The translations under genes and the position numbers were made by a program. Under the pieces are notes generated by a model. That model had not been told where the DNA came from. It was given only the letters and a program-made list of their open reading frames with translations, and made no database searches. This document shows positions 44,001 through 55,099 of a stretch of 64,000 nt of DNA, in pieces; positions within the stretch are counted from its first letter, which is position 1, and each line of letters begins with the position of its first letter. This DNA comes from Mesorhabditis belari (Eukaryota > Nematoda > Chromadorea > Rhabditida > Rhabditidae), in the NCBI GenBank assembly GCA_958450365.1, contig CAUEEP010000735.1, positions 2,788,001-2,852,000 of the forward strand. Reading direction: 5' to 3'.

Positions 44001-47000
44001 TGAACTGGATCCTGCAGGAGATCGGCTTTATAAGATTAGAGCTATTATGGAACATTTCAATGCAAAACCAGAGGCTGCATTGATTCCGGGTAAATATGAC
44101 ACATCTTTTTTGCCCACGTAATTTGTAGATCTGTTACAATTGGAATATACATAAATGCTGAAAAACAGCAAAAAAAAAAGCAATTAATTGAATGAAAATA
44201 GCTCAATTAGCGCTGCAGCGAATAATCGCTGCAGCGGTCCGTTCCTGAGTTTTTGCTGCAGCCATTATTCGCTGCAGAAGTTTCGAATGGGCTAAAGAGT
44301 AGGTTACTTTTCTATCAATAAAGCACTTATAATACTTTAACGAACAGCGTACTAGGATTCTACAATATCTTTAAGCAATACAGGACACTGAAGAACCTGC
44401 ACAAGCTTGATTTTGTTGAGTTAAGCTTGATTTTGTTGAGTTAAGCTTGGCTTTGTTGAGTTAAGCTTGGCTTTCTTAATCAAGCTTGGCTTTCTTAATC
44501 AAGCTTGGCTTTCTTAATCAAGCTTGGCTTCGCTTGTGATTTTTTCTATCTTCTCTAAAGACTGGACTCAAAAAAAAGCCATTCCCACCTGCAAAACCCA
44601 GGTCGAAATTTGCATGAACATATACGAGTCCTTTGTTTCATCAAAATTCCAGTAAAAACCATCGAGATGATAGATGAAACCACAGCATTCCGCGTATTGC
44701 ACAAAAGTGAATCCTTTATTTGAAAAAACTCTTTGAAAAACTCTGAAAAAAAGCGAATAAAACAAACCTGATGGTAAAATGCATAGGATTAACAGGATCA
44801 TGACCGTATCTTTGACTCGAAGACTCCGATATTTAATCGGATAAGCTAGTGAGCAAAAATGGAAAACACTTAACAACGGGATAAGCATTAGCTGAAGATA
44901 CCATCGAAAAAGTTGAAAAAATGCGCAAAGATTGACGAGAAATGGAGCTAAAAGTAAATAATTTCTATGAAATCTCAATAATATTACTATTAGGTTGAGG
45001 AAAACGTAATGTCGGTGTTTGTCACAAAACTGTTTATTGCTAAAAACATAAACAAACGCACATCAATGAGATATTCTCAATTATTATTGATGGTTTGTTC
45101 CCATCTTTGTCACAAGTCCCTGATCCCATCCTCAAAAAAAAAATGGGGAGTTTTCGAGCCAAAATAAGTGTCGACTGCTTTTTTTTTGATCTGTGCATGA
45201 TTCTCGAACTTTTCTCCCAGAAGAAAACTCTTCAACGACCGAAACAAAAAATAATCTGATGGGGTCAGATCCGGACCAAACAAGACAAGAGCAAGACAAG
45301 ACTTAGTAGGACTTGAGCCTCCAGCAAGACAATGCCAAGCGGCATACCGCCAAGAAGACCAATGCTATGTTTGAAGAGTTGGACGGCGTTGAGATTGGGG
45401 CAGAAGTTTCCAACAAAGCTCCTCGATTTCCCTTATTTAAAAACATACCACAAAGCGGATCGAAGTCGAAACTTTTTGTCTTGCACTTTTGTACTTGAAA
45501 ATATTGTTAAATTTGTAAAAATTTGTAAAAATTAGATATGTTTTGAAAGTATAGAGTGTCTAGCTGAAATCTATCGTGCCAATAGTACTTGTTGCCGTCG
45601 AGACCATTCAAATTAAATTTTTTCTCATCGCTGAAGATGACCTACAAAGAAAAAATAGTTAACAACTCAAGGCAAAAAAAGTTTACTTTTTCCGATCGAT
45701 GGTGATGTGATCCCGAGCCCAAGACATCCTTTTTTTCTTTGTGTGCCGGCCTCAGTTTTGGTGCTTTCTTCATGACTGATCTTTTGATGTAACGGATGTA
45801 ACACTTGATGGCTCGAGAAAGAGTGCTTTTGTGGACGGGAGCTTCAATTCGTACTTTGACGTCCTGTAGCTACATCACCGAATTCGATAACAGACGTTCT
45901 ATATGCTGTTCAGCGCGGAGCTTTCGATGATGTCCCGGAGACTTTTTCTTGCCATACTTGAAAGGATCCTTGAAGAAATTTGAGACAACTTGGTGCGAGC
46001 GTTTCAATTTCTTTGCGATCTCTTGAAGCGAGAACTGATGAAACAGGCTCCGATTCTTACAACGAATCCACTCTTGTGACACATTTTGGATCGACTTGGA
46101 CAACGAACAATTCCAAACACGCAGTTCAGTTGAATCAGTTGAACTCTGTGAAACGTTTGAGGTCGGCTTAAGGCTCGTTTGAGGCTTTGCCGGCAAACTG
46201 TTTGAGAAATTTTGGTTCTAAACTTGATTTGAAATGATTTCCAATCAATTTGATATATTTGATATAAGGGGTTAACAATTCAAGGCAAGAAGTTTACTTT
46301 TTTTCCGATCGATGGTGATGTGATCCCGAGCCCAAGACATCCTTTTTTCTTTGTGTGCCGGCTTCAGTTTTGGTGCTTTCTTCATGACTGATCTTTTGAT
46401 GTAACGGATGTAACACTTGATGGCTCGAGAAAGAGTGCTTTTGTGGACGGGAGCTCCAATTCGTACCTTGACGTCCTGTAGCTACATCACCGAATTCGAT
46501 AACAGACGTTATGCCGTTCAGCGCGTGCGGCAACGGCAAATGGAGCTTGCCGTTGCCGTGAGCTTTCGACGACGTCCCGGAGACTTTTTCTTGCCATACT
46601 TGAAAGGATCCTTCAAGAAATTTGAGACAACTTGGTGCGAGCGCTTCATTTTTTTTTTGCGATCTTCCGATTCGACAACTTTCTTCCTTTCAAAATCCAG
46701 ATTAGATCTGTTCGACCCTCAACAGATGAAGTTTCTGTGTAAGTTTCGATTTTCCTTATTTAAAATCATACCACAAGTCTTTCGCTAATGCGCTCTTCCC
46801 CAAAAGCTTCAATGATTGTCCGATGCGAGTCAGCCGCGGATTTTCCTTGTTTAAAATCATACCACAAAGCGGCTCGAAGTCGAAACTTTTGGTCTTGCAT
46901 TTTGTTCTTGAAAATATTGTTAAATTTGTACAGGAATTCACAATCAAATATCACAAATAATAAAAAATCGCATTGCCAACCACGAGAATTCAAAACCGAC

Positions 47001-47303
47001 ATTACTTTTTCCTCAATTTAATATAATTTTCGAATATTTCCTTTAAAATAGCGCTAAAAACTCACGAAAAACCTCTTTCTCAAACCAAATACACAATTTG
47101 TCGTGTGGAAAGCGTCCAAATTGATCAAAAATATCACTTATTAGGAAAACTTTGAGCAAGAAAAAAACGGGAATCGATCGCTTATTCGAAAATAAAGCAG
47201 AAACAAGATAGATGTCGAGAAAAATGATGAAAATCGTGACTCCCACATCGATTCCATCATAAATCGTCAAATTTCCCCAGAAATTCGCGCTTGAATTTGT
47301 CAT
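41044..47303 (-). CDS. Seven-TM receptor, probable serpentine chemoreceptor
   Basis: Exons: 47303-47066, 44947-44589, 42241-42103, 42026-41944, 41311-41217, 41140-41044. Phases agree throughout and give 336 aa, typical for nematode chemoreceptors. Seen: extracellular N-terminus with N-X-S/T sites at Asn3 and Asn11; TM1 at about 21-38 (TIFIIFLDIYLVSALF); TM2 at about 45-62; TM3 with LAYPIKYRSLR at its inner end, resembling the P-x-x-Y pattern after TM3 in several sr families; TM4 at about 127-146; a long second outer loop with AECCGF; TM5 across the exon 2/3 junction; a basic loop KLRQIRFSSRKVERL; then hydrophobic segments in exons 3, 5 and 6. The class (srv/srg-like?) is inferred only. Least certain are exon 4 and the weak donor gtttgt. 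Intron 1 holds a mariner and intron 2 a piggyBac fragment and a fold-back. A near-identical copy of exon 1 lies at 17.1 kb. Confidence 0.65.
41335..41840. repeat. 20-bp minisatellite agttcaaagtactttcaagt
   Basis: About 25 units with ctc/ttt and aag/aat variants, filling most of intron 4 of the receptor gene. A higher-order pattern repeats about every 160-180 bp. Confidence 0.95.
42405..42505. repeat. 11-bp repeat caaccaaacta
   Basis: Nine tandem copies in receptor intron 2. Confidence 0.95.
42598..43275. mobile_element. About 675-bp palindromic element with subterminal array
   Basis: Outer arms gtgagtcattcggtcagtca (about 42,622) and tgactgaccgaatgactcac (43,241) pair, and ctcactgtgggt pairs with acccacagtgag. 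Between them are arrays of cagctttggactcatagtc (left) and gactatgagtccaaagctg (right), then longer arms (ttctttgggatttcggggcg with its complement) converging at about 42,940. No coding capacity. Lies in receptor intron 2. Confidence 0.8.
43486..44121 (+). pseudogene. piggyBac transposase fragment
   Basis: The plus frame 43,560-43,833 gives FIYGWKDVRESPTPF, PIDYCSYFIDDKLINMLV and NWQAFDVKSFKLFLA. After a break, 43,900-44,121 continues with FESILRNLRFCDNE and DRLYKIRAIMEHFN. This is the order found in the N-terminal and first catalytic part of piggyBac-type (DDE_Tnp_1_7) transposases. A 49-bp tandem duplication (ggagtagcaggcctggatta ...) at 43,838-43,940 and frame changes disrupt it. The catalytic core is not reached. 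Lies antisense in receptor intron 2. Confidence 0.75.
44200..44540. repeat. Short palindrome and 20-bp repeat
   Basis: gctgcagcgaataatcgctg and gctgcagccattattcgctg form a small inverted cluster at 44,215-44,280. Units of aagcttggctttcttaatc follow at 44,400-44,530, just after receptor exon 2 on the minus strand. Confidence 0.8.
44992..47022 (-). mobile_element. Mariner with nested Tc-like debris in receptor intron 1
   Basis: Ends taggttgaggaaaacgtaat and attactttttcctcaattta are inverted copies that continue with gtcggt. A mariner N-terminal segment (FRLRAALWYDFKQGKSAADS) lies at about 46,960-46,770 and a mariner tail (TPSDYFLFRSLKSFL) at about 45,290-45,060, both on the minus strand. Between them are tandemly duplicated pieces (about 45,655-46,000 and 46,267-46,660) of a Tc1/Tc3-like transposase: a helix-turn-helix (EIAKKLKRSHQVVSNF), the catalytic phrase IFSDEKKFNLNGLDG at about 45,650, and an inverted block LQQDNAKRHTAKK at 45,316-45,360 (+). 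The whole is inactive but its termini are well preserved. Confidence 0.75.
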
Positions 47304-48130
47304 TTTGAGTTTAGGAAATGAATTTTCGAAATTTTAAAGCTTTTCCTGAAGTTCTCATGTGAATTTGTGAATTCTAGAGTTTAAAATGAACAAAATCGGC
47401 ACAAATTTTGTGGTCTAATGAGAAAATTCTCAAGAATTTTGGAAAATTTAAAGAAAACGCTAACAAGTTCGTTTAGAAAATCCTTTTTTTGATCAGTTTT
47501 GTAGTGGAGATTTTGGTAAAAATGGAATTTTGTAGGAGCAGGTCGTTTTGAAAGTGCATAACTTTGCTTTGAGATCGTTTAAAGCTTAGCTTTTTATATC
47601 ATTGTTTAGAGAACATTTGAGGCTTTCGAATGATACCAAATAGAGCCTTTTTTGTAGATGACAAAAAAAGATATTCAACTGGAAATTTGTTCTAAATAAT
47701 TTAAAGTTGAAGGCTTACCGAGGCTTGAAGTTTGATCAGTCATATCACTGGATTGGAACTTGCTAGCAATTTGAAGTTTTTTCTATTAGAAAGCCTAGAT
47801 TATCAGCTTCATTTTGATACCAAACATTCAACAAAAATCTTCAAAAAAAGTATTATAAAAAGTTATTGATACTTAACAAGGCCTTAACGAGGCCTCATTA
47901 AGGCTAGCAATTGTAAGGTGATTTTTTGAGTACTATTTGAAAGAGTTTGACACACTTTTTAATATCAAAATGAAGCTTATAATATTGGCTTTCTGAAAAA
48001 AGAAGTTTCAGATTGTTAGCAATTTTTAGTGAGCAGAAATGGCCGTTCAAGCGGAAGCAACTCAAAAATATTGTTAGCAATAACTAATGCCTTCCTTTTG
48101 GCTCCTAGAGGTTAAGAGGTCTTTTTCGCC
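47304..48130. other. No gene recognised
   Basis: AT-rich sequence upstream of the receptor start codon. Some phrases resemble older dispersed repeats, but I see no clear termini or coding frame. It includes whatever promoter the receptor has; no motif stands out. Confidence 0.4.
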
Positions 48131-48144
48131 CTTAGCCAATTGTG

Positions 48145-48225
48145 ACCGGGTGGCCTAGTGGATAGTGCGTTGGCAAGGCGATCGACTGATACTCGACTTC
48201 CTCTCGGGTTCGATTCCGATCGATT
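48145..48225 (+). repeat. tRNA-like sequence
   Basis: ccgggtggcctagtggatag (A box) and about 45 nt later ctcgggttcgattccgatcg (B box), with a purine/pyrimidine spacer that does not form a normal anticodon stem. tRNA-derived repeat. From 48,240 to 49,060 no gene is evident. Confidence 0.5.
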
Positions 48226-49079
48226 CCGATTCGACTTTTTCCTTCGTTTTTAAGAAGGATGAGAATGATTCTTTTGCAAATTCATTTAACAACATTTCAT
48301 GAGTCCTTTCTCTTGTCTATGATCAATCTTGTGCCGATCGTTTTCCCGATTGTCTTTAAAAACAAAAAGATAAACAAAAGGCTTAACAACTATAGGAAAA
48401 AGACTCAAAAAAATGAGGGATAAGCATTATCGTTTCAAATTTAAGTATATGATAAATTACAGATAAATGACATCATTTCAATTATTCTGAAAAGTCAAAA
48501 CATTTACTCAAAAGGGAAATTCGATCGGTTTCTGAAAATTAAGTAGATGAACTCAATAAAATCAAGCATAAAACAGAAGAAATCAAAGCCAGATGTTTCT
48601 TTTATTGAATTATATAAAAAGTTCAAAATAATATGATCTCTAGATAAAGTTAAGAGCTTTAAAAGCCTAATTATTCACTTAAAACATTAAAAAAAATTTG
48701 ATTTTCTTGTATTTGATTGAAAGTTTTTCGTTGAAAAGTTGATTTTATCAAAAAAATTTTTATTTAATTGATAAGGAGATCTATGAAATTATGACTGTAC
48801 ATAAAGAAAATGAAAATAAAAAATCAAATCTAAGAAATAGAATCTAATAAAGAAGATTTAGTAAGTGAAAAGTGACAATTTTAAAAATCAAAACTCAAAA
48901 ACCCTGTATTTTAAGTGAAATTCAGGAAAGTTATAGCAAAAATAAAAAAAAATTATAAAAAAATGGATGAAATGGATGAAATTAAGGTGAAAAACTGAAA
49001 GATAAACAAAAACAAAGGTGTTATCGAAGCTGTTATCAAAGCTGTTATCGATAAACAAAGCTGTTAACGATGTGATCGT

Positions 49080-49085
49080 TTTAAT
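49080..49085 (-). terminator. ATTAAA overlapping the HRG stop codon
   Basis: The minus strand reads CTT TAT TAA A at the end of exon 4. The common hexamer variant ATTAAA spans the stop. Confidence 0.5.
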
Positions 49086-52000
49086 AAAGTTGAACTGTTG
49101 AGTGAATTGGCGATGTTTTTGTGAGTGGACGCATCACCGCCGACGAGTATCGACGAGAGAAAACGGCCGTTTGAGACGACCATTTCGCTGTCATGAAACA
49201 CCAAACGGCCGTCATCCACAAGTTTTCGCCCATTAGCTCTGAAATTTTGAAAATCATTTGCTGCTTTCTGAGATAAACTCTGATTTCTGAGATTGTTTGA
49301 GAAAAAAGAGATGGATCTGAGGAATGGAACTGAGAAATGGAACTGAGGAATGGATCTGAGGAATGGAACTGAGAAATGGAACTGAGGAATGGATCTGAGG
49401 AGTGGATCTGAGGAATGGAACTGAGGTATGGAACTGAGGAATGGAACTGAGGTATGGAACTGAGGAATGGAACTGAGGAATGGAACTGAGGAATGGATCT
49501 GAGGAGTGGATCTGAGGAATGGAACTGAGGTATGGAACTGAGGAATGGAACTGAGGTATGGAACTGAGGAATGGAACTGAGGAATGGAACTGAGGAATGG
49601 AACTGAGGAATGGAACTGAGGAATGGAACTGAGGAATGGATCTGAGGAGTGGATCTGAGGAATGGAACTGAGGTATGGAACTGAGGAATGGAACTGAGGA
49701 ATGGAACTGAGGAATGGAACTGAGGAATGGAACTGAGGAATGGATCTGAGGAGTGGATCTGAGGAATGGAACTGAGGAATGGATCTGAGGAGTGGATCTG
49801 AGGAATGGATCTGAGGAGTGGATCTGAGGAATGGAACTGAGGAATGGAACTGAGGAATCGAAAGTGCTAACAAACAAATGATCTAAATTGGAATCAGGAA
49901 AAGCTGCAAACACCAATCGGAAACCGTATTTTCTGTAATAGTAGTGCAGGCTGGAGGGGGTTGAAACCGGGAACAGCTGGATTCTTTAATAAATTGTGTA
50001 ACTAAGCAGCGCCGGATACAAGGCACGCCATCTACTTTTTGCTTGAGTTCAATTCTTCACATCTTTTGAACGATTTTTTGAAGCACTAGAAGAAGGCTAA
50101 CCTATTTTTGCAAGTTTTTAAGGATTAAAAAAGCACGTGTGGCTGACTGTTTAAGTGTCTTTTATCTTAATCGGAAGGTCGAGGGTTCGAACCCCACATG
50201 CGACATGGTCACCCCCTTCGGATTTCCTTTCCCTTCGGGTTGAGAGGTTTTCTGGAGGGCAGTCTGGTGGTTGTGGCCCCAGTTCTTTAAAGTGACAAGC
50301 CACTCCTTCATCGTCATCTTCCCTTCACCACCAAAAAAGCTATTTAGTTCCCCATTGAGCTTAGGGTTAGGGAGCCGTCTGTCATGACGTGGGTTAAGTT
50401 AAGATATAGCCTAGTATTGTGTGTGTCGTTGTATTGTGATTGATATATTTCGTGTATGCGATAAATTCACCACTGGTAGCCCCAGTCGGTATTTTTTTTT
50501 TTTTATCAAGTAAAGTTTATCTCCAAATTCTCCCAAGAAAGTCAAACTTTTTCTCTGTAAATAAAAAATACAAAAGATAAGGCTTTTCTTTGATAAAAAT
50601 TGAGCCAGTATCTCAGTTGGATTGAAGTTTTTTGTAAAGGAATTGGCAAGGATTGAAAAGGCAAGGAAAAATAGATTGAATCCTCGATCTTTTGTTTTCT
50701 AATTTCTTTAACTATTGACCTATCCAGTACGTTAAATTGCCAAGAGAAAGAAGGAAAGAAAGGGAAGGGAAGAAGGAAGAAAGAAAGGAAGAAAGAAAGG
50801 AAGAAAGAAAGGTAGAAAGAAAGAAAGAAAGGAAGAAAGATAACAAATAAATCTAAAATTCTCACCATCATGAGTCAATCCTTGTTTCTTGATACCGGCC
50901 GCAATTAGGCATCCGATCATTCCCAAGAAAGAAGCAATAAACACGAGAAGTCCTGAAAGAGAAGTTTATTGCTTATTCGATTTAGAAAGTATTTGAAAAT
51001 TGAATATTTATAGTTTAAAACTAAGTTTTTACAAGTTTCTATTTAAAAGTAACTAATTTCTACAAGTTTCTAGTTTAAAGTTCACTAAAATGTTCCGAAA
51101 GAATGAAGTGGCAACTTTGAGATTAAAAATTAAAGCTCAATCTCAGGTCTCTCTTAGAAACGATTGATTTTTAGAATTGAAAGGGAAGCTTAATCTTTAA
51201 TTGAACAATTCTATTGGCTATAAAGTAAAGGAAAAAGCTTGAGTTCTAGCTTTGTTAGCTAGAACTTGTTAGCTTTATTAGCTAGCCTTTTACTAAAGCT
51301 TGTTTAGAACTTGACTTCCTGACTCTTGATCCATGAAATTGTCTTTAGAACAAGCCTGTTCAGAACCTGACTCCTTCACTCTTCATCCATGAAATTCTCT
51401 TTAGAACAAGCCTGCTCTATTGACTATAAAGTAAGGGAAAAAGCTTGAGTTCTAGCTTTGTTAGCTAGCCTTTTACTAAAGCTTGTTTAGAACCTGACTT
51501 CCTGACTCTTGATCCATGAAATTGTCTTTAGAACAAGCCTGTTTAGAACCTGACTCCTTCACTCTTGATCCATGAAATTCTCTTTAGAACAAGCCTGCTC
51601 TATTGACTGTAAAGCCAGGGAAAAAGCTTGAGTTCTAACTTTGTTAGCTAGCCTTTTACTAAAACCTGTTTAGAACCTGACTTCCTGACTCTTGATCCAT
51701 GAAATTGTCTTTAGAACAAGCCTGTTCTTGAATCATTTCTCATTTCTCATGAATCAACTCACCAATCCAAAACCCAAGCTTGTACTTGGCCGGTTCCCAG
51801 GTCACCATCCAATTCTTCTTGTAAGCGAGATGTAAATAACTGACGTATGAAGCAAAAATGGCTGAAATGAAAGCCATCGTGCAAGTCGACCAGTTCTAAA
51901 GTTAATTTCATAAAAAAATAGATAATTTGATAGATAATTTGACTTTTTTGAACCTTTACGCTTAACGGAGGCGACTGGGGTAGCCAAGTCTTTGAGCCCG

Positions 52001-52319
52001 ATTTTAGATAGGTTTATGTTAATAGATTTTAATAAAACAAATAATTTCTGAAAGCTGGCATTCTAAGCTATCTAAATCTTATAAAAACTTCTTAATCTAA
52101 CAAGTTTAAGGTGTTTAAAAATGAGTTGCAAGTTGGCCAAAAAAATTGAATGACTCTGAATGCCTATTTAATTTATTAGATCAAGATCAGTTTTCATTTT
52201 GGCAAAACTTTTCAATTAGCTAGACTTACATGGTATTCTCCTCCAAACATCAATCCAGCCATGACTCCAGCGGAGATTCCAATGATCGAAATGACCAACA
52301 GGACGTTCACTGAGCACAT
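49081..52319 (-). CDS. hrg: HRG-family heme transporter, 4 exons
   Basis: Moves heme across endosomal or plasma membranes in worms. Exons 52319-52230, 51895-51763, 50952-50866 and 49238-49081 join in phase to 155 aa. Seen: four hydrophobic segments (about 4-26, 33-55, 68-96, 108-125), HNWS at the exon 1/2 junction as in worm HRG proteins, His52 in SYLHLAYKK (the place of the TM2 heme-ligand histidine), an outer loop with His102 before MGENLW, and a C-terminal motif FSRRY (130-134) where HRG-1/HRG-4 have FARKY. The tail is shorter and the N-terminus starts almost directly with TM1. The start ATG lies 2 nt after cttttag, so it may be a spliced-leader acceptor, or a short upstream exon may exist. 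Intron 2 holds a 185-bp tandem repeat and intron 3 (1.6 kb) a large minisatellite and SINE. The exact paralogue (HRG-1- or HRG-4-like) is not resolved. Confidence 0.88.
49310..49862. repeat. 13-bp minisatellite ggaatggaactga
   Basis: About 42 units with variants ggaatggatctga and ggagtggatctga, organised in higher-order blocks. It lies entirely within HRG intron 3, 70 bp upstream of exon 4's acceptor on the minus strand. Long minus-strand frames (SSIPQFHSS) are artefacts. Confidence 0.95.
49920..49975. mobile_element. Solo end of a taccgtatt-type MITE
   Basis: accgtattttctgtaatagt followed by agtgcaggctggagggggtt matches the terminus of the nested element at 38,015. No opposite end is found nearby. 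Confidence 0.55.
50130..50215 (+). repeat. tRNA-like sequence (shared family)
   Basis: cgtgtggctgactgtttaag then aaggtcgagggttcgaaccc, which includes a perfect B box. The second phrase is shared with about 15,370 (-) and 60,950 (+). Lies in HRG intron 3. Confidence 0.55.
50650..50850. repeat. Decayed tRNA-like piece and GGAAGAAA array
   Basis: On the minus strand, aaaagatcgaggattcaatc at about 50,672 is a degraded relative of the aaggtcgagggttc family. It is followed by a purine array of ggaagaaagaaa units at 50,745-50,840, next to HRG exon 3. Confidence 0.6.
51200..51735. repeat. About 185-bp tandem repeat in HRG intron 2
   Basis: Three copies of a unit containing tgagttctagctttgttagc, cctgactcttgatccatgaa-like and tctttagaacaagcctg phrases. 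Each copy itself contains a half-repeat of about 90 bp. Confidence 0.85.
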
Positions 52320-53075
52320 CTCTAAAAGATAATCGATAGAGATATCATATTTAAAGATTTAGACATTATACTGCAGTAAATAAAGGAATCGTACCAGGAA
52401 CTGGAAAAGAAAAGGGTATTTTAACCAGAATTGATTGATTGAATTGATTTCGACAATTTAAAAGCAAAATAGCTTTAGGCAAAGAGCCGAAAATCAGTGA
52501 ATAAAATAAAATAGAATAAATCTAAATAATATAACAAAGGAAAATCGAATTTTAAAAAGATTGTGGTTAAAGAATAGAATTATTCTATAATTGCGCCAGA
52601 TGCCAGATGTTTAAGCCAGTTGTTGGAGTCATTGGCAATTATTCTGGAGAGCTTCTGGTTAGCTTCTAGTTAGCTACAAGTTAGCTTCTAGTTAGCTTCT
52701 GATTAGCTTCTAGTTAGCTTCTGATTAGCTTCTAGTTAGCTTCTGATTAGCTTCAAGTTAGCTTCTGGTTAGCTTCTAGTTAGCTTCTAGTTAGCTTCTA
52801 GTTAGCTTCTGATTAGCTTCTAGTTAGCTTCAAGTTAGCTTCTGGTTAGCTTCTAGTTAGCTTCTAGTTAGCTTCTGGTTAGCTTCCAGTTAGCTTCTGG
52901 TTAGCTTCTAGTTAGCTTCTGGTTAGCTTCTAGTTAGCTTCTAGTTAGCTTCTAGTTAGCTTCTGGTTAGCTTCAAGTTAGCGTCTAGTTAGCTTCTGGT
53001 TAGCTTCTGATTAGCTTCTAGTTAGCTTCTGGTTAGCTTCTAGTTAGCTTCTAGTTAGCTTCTAGTTAGCTTCTA

Positions 53076-53615
53076 TTGGATTGGTGAATTGAAAACTGCC
53101 GGACTTTGAACTAAAATTTATTCAACATAAAACCATAAATTCATTCCAAATAATTTCCATTATTATTGACGACTTCCGCCCATTTTACAGGCAATTTGCG
53201 GATTCCTCTTTCGTAGTAGGATTTTGGTTTGTGTGTGAGACAAGTGTGAGACTCAAAAATGGAGGACTGGAGATGTCAGTTGTCAGCCCAGTTTGAGCAC
53301 TTTCTTCAAAAGAAACCCATTTTGGTGTCAATAGAAAAGTTGTAGAGAATCAAAAATTAGGCTTATAGCCAAATTTCCACAAAGATACACTTAGTAGTTT
53401 CGCTTAAAATGCAAGTTTTGTTGCAAGTTTTGTGAAAATTCGTAAATTTGACATTTCTTGAGAACCAGTTTTTGAATAGTTCTGAAAATTTGGATATAAG
53501 CTTGATTTTTGATTCTCTACAACTTTTCCATTGACACCAAAAAGGGTTTCTTTTGAAGAAAGTGCTCAAAGTGTTGCATATGACAATAGCCGGCAGTTTT
53601 CAATTCAGGAATTCA
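53076..53615. mobile_element. Hairpin MITE inserted in the 12-bp array
   Basis: TA on both sides. Ends ttggattggtgaattgaaaa and ttttcaattcaggaattcaa. Inner arms aaagaaacccattttggtgt and acaccaaaaagggtttcttt pair across a loop. No coding. Confidence 0.8.
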
Positions 53616-54278
53616 ATAGTTAGCTTCTAGTTAGGTTCTAGTTAGGTTCTAGTTAGGTTCTATTAGCTTCTATTTAACTTCTGTTAACTTCTGGCTAGGT
53701 CTTTGACAATCATTCTCGTTCAAGTTTTGTCAAATTATCATTATACTTTAAAAGAATCAAAATAAAGAACAAAATAACACTAAAACAGCACCAAAAAAAG
53801 CAAAAAGAAGACAAGAAACAAGGCAAAAAGATTAAATTTTATTTCATTATAAGGAAAACTTTAACCAAAGTTTCCATAAATCATAAAAATCTCTATTTTA
53901 AAGTGGTTTGAATGACTCTGAATGCCTATTTAATTGGACTCGTCCTTTTCATTTCCTTATCACAAATAAAAGACCATAGACACTCAACCTTGCATCATAT
54001 GGTCTTTTCAATGCGATGAAAAGAAGAAAAAGAAAGAAGAAACAGAAATTTTTCTTTTTTTCCCCTTTCTGAACTAATCAGAACACAGCTTTTTCTGTCG
54101 GTCAAAGAAAAAAAATGAATTCACGATCAGGATAAGTGATGTAAAGCTTTGCAATTTTGAGGGATAATGGTTTTTGGAAGTTAGCTTCTGATTAGCTTCT
54201 AGTTAGCTTCTAGTTAGCTTCTAGTTAGCTTCTAGTTAGCTTCTAGTTAGCTTCTGATTAGCTTCTAGTTAGCTTCTA

Positions 54279-54854
54279 TTGGGTTGTCCAGTTATGAATG
54301 CGCGTTTTTTACTATTTTGCAAATTTCTCAAGATACCGAAATCAAGAAAAAGATATAGATGAGTATTATTCGAAAGCTGAAGATCTCCTCTACATTTTGA
54401 TATAAAAAGTTTTTGAATTTGTTCAGCTTTTGGGCAAATTGACTGCACAGAAGAAGAGGTGGCCAAAAAATGGAAGGGTGCCTTTGGATCAAGTTTTGGC
54501 TCCGTTCAAATTGAGTTAACCGTTTGATGTTTGGCCCATAGATATATCAATATAACTTTTTTTTAAATATAACAATTTCAGAGCATCTTTTCTTTTCTTT
54601 TCTTTTCTGGGCGGTTATTTTACACCATAAAACTTGAGGAATAGCTAAGCTGAAATGGGTTTTTTTTCGAAAACGACCTCTCCCTTTGTGCAGTCAATTT
54701 CCCAAAAATTGAATGAATTCAAAAACTTTTTTATTCCAAAATGTAGAGGAGATCTTCAGCTCTCGAATGATATATAACACTCATATAAATCTGTTCGATA
54801 TCTTGAGAAATTTACAAAATAGTAAAAACGCGCATTCATAACTGGACAACCCAA
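54279..54854. mobile_element. Mariner-type MITE, copy 1
   Basis: TA flanks; ends ttgggttgtccagttatgaa and ttcataactggacaacccaa. Terminal homology continues for about 60 bp. A nearly identical copy lies at 63,136-63,712. Short frames inside (for example ELTK/QLLGKL) are shared by both copies but show no transposase motif. Confidence 0.85.
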
Positions 54855-55099
54855 TAGTTAGCTTTTGATTAGCTTCTGATTAGCTTCTAGTTAGCTTCTG
54901 ATTAGCTTCTGATTAGCTTCTAGTTAGCTTCTGGCTAGCTTCTGATTAGCTTCTAGTTAGCTTCTAGTTAGCTTCTAGTTTAGTGACTTTTAGTGACTTT
55001 TCTAAACCATTCCTCTTTCTCTTTCTCTTTCTCTTTCTCTTTCTATCTTCTCTCTATTTTCTATCGCAATCTATCCACTTTATATCTTTTAATACTCTT

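Larger units (their letters stand above)
52655..54985. repeat. 12-bp minisatellite ttagcttctagt, split by two MITEs
   Basis: Units ttagcttctagt, ttagcttctgat and ttagcttctggt run at 52,655-53,075, resume briefly at 53,617-53,690, again at 54,180-54,278, and at 54,855-54,985. The breaks at 53,076 and 54,279 are element insertions within a unit. Between HRG and LDAH. Confidence 0.9.

Noticed and set aside
44760..44800. Possible short intron (gtttgttttattc ... ttttttcag) in receptor exon 2
   Set aside because: Only about 25 nt, too short to splice, and removing it breaks the junction with exon 3. Reading through keeps a long open frame and a sensible TM4.
49064..49916. Minus-strand frames of 269 and 220 codons (SSIPQFHSS)
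   Set aside because: Mostly the 13-bp array in HRG intron 3. Only the last 158 bp contains real coding sequence, and that is in a different frame (HRG exon 4).
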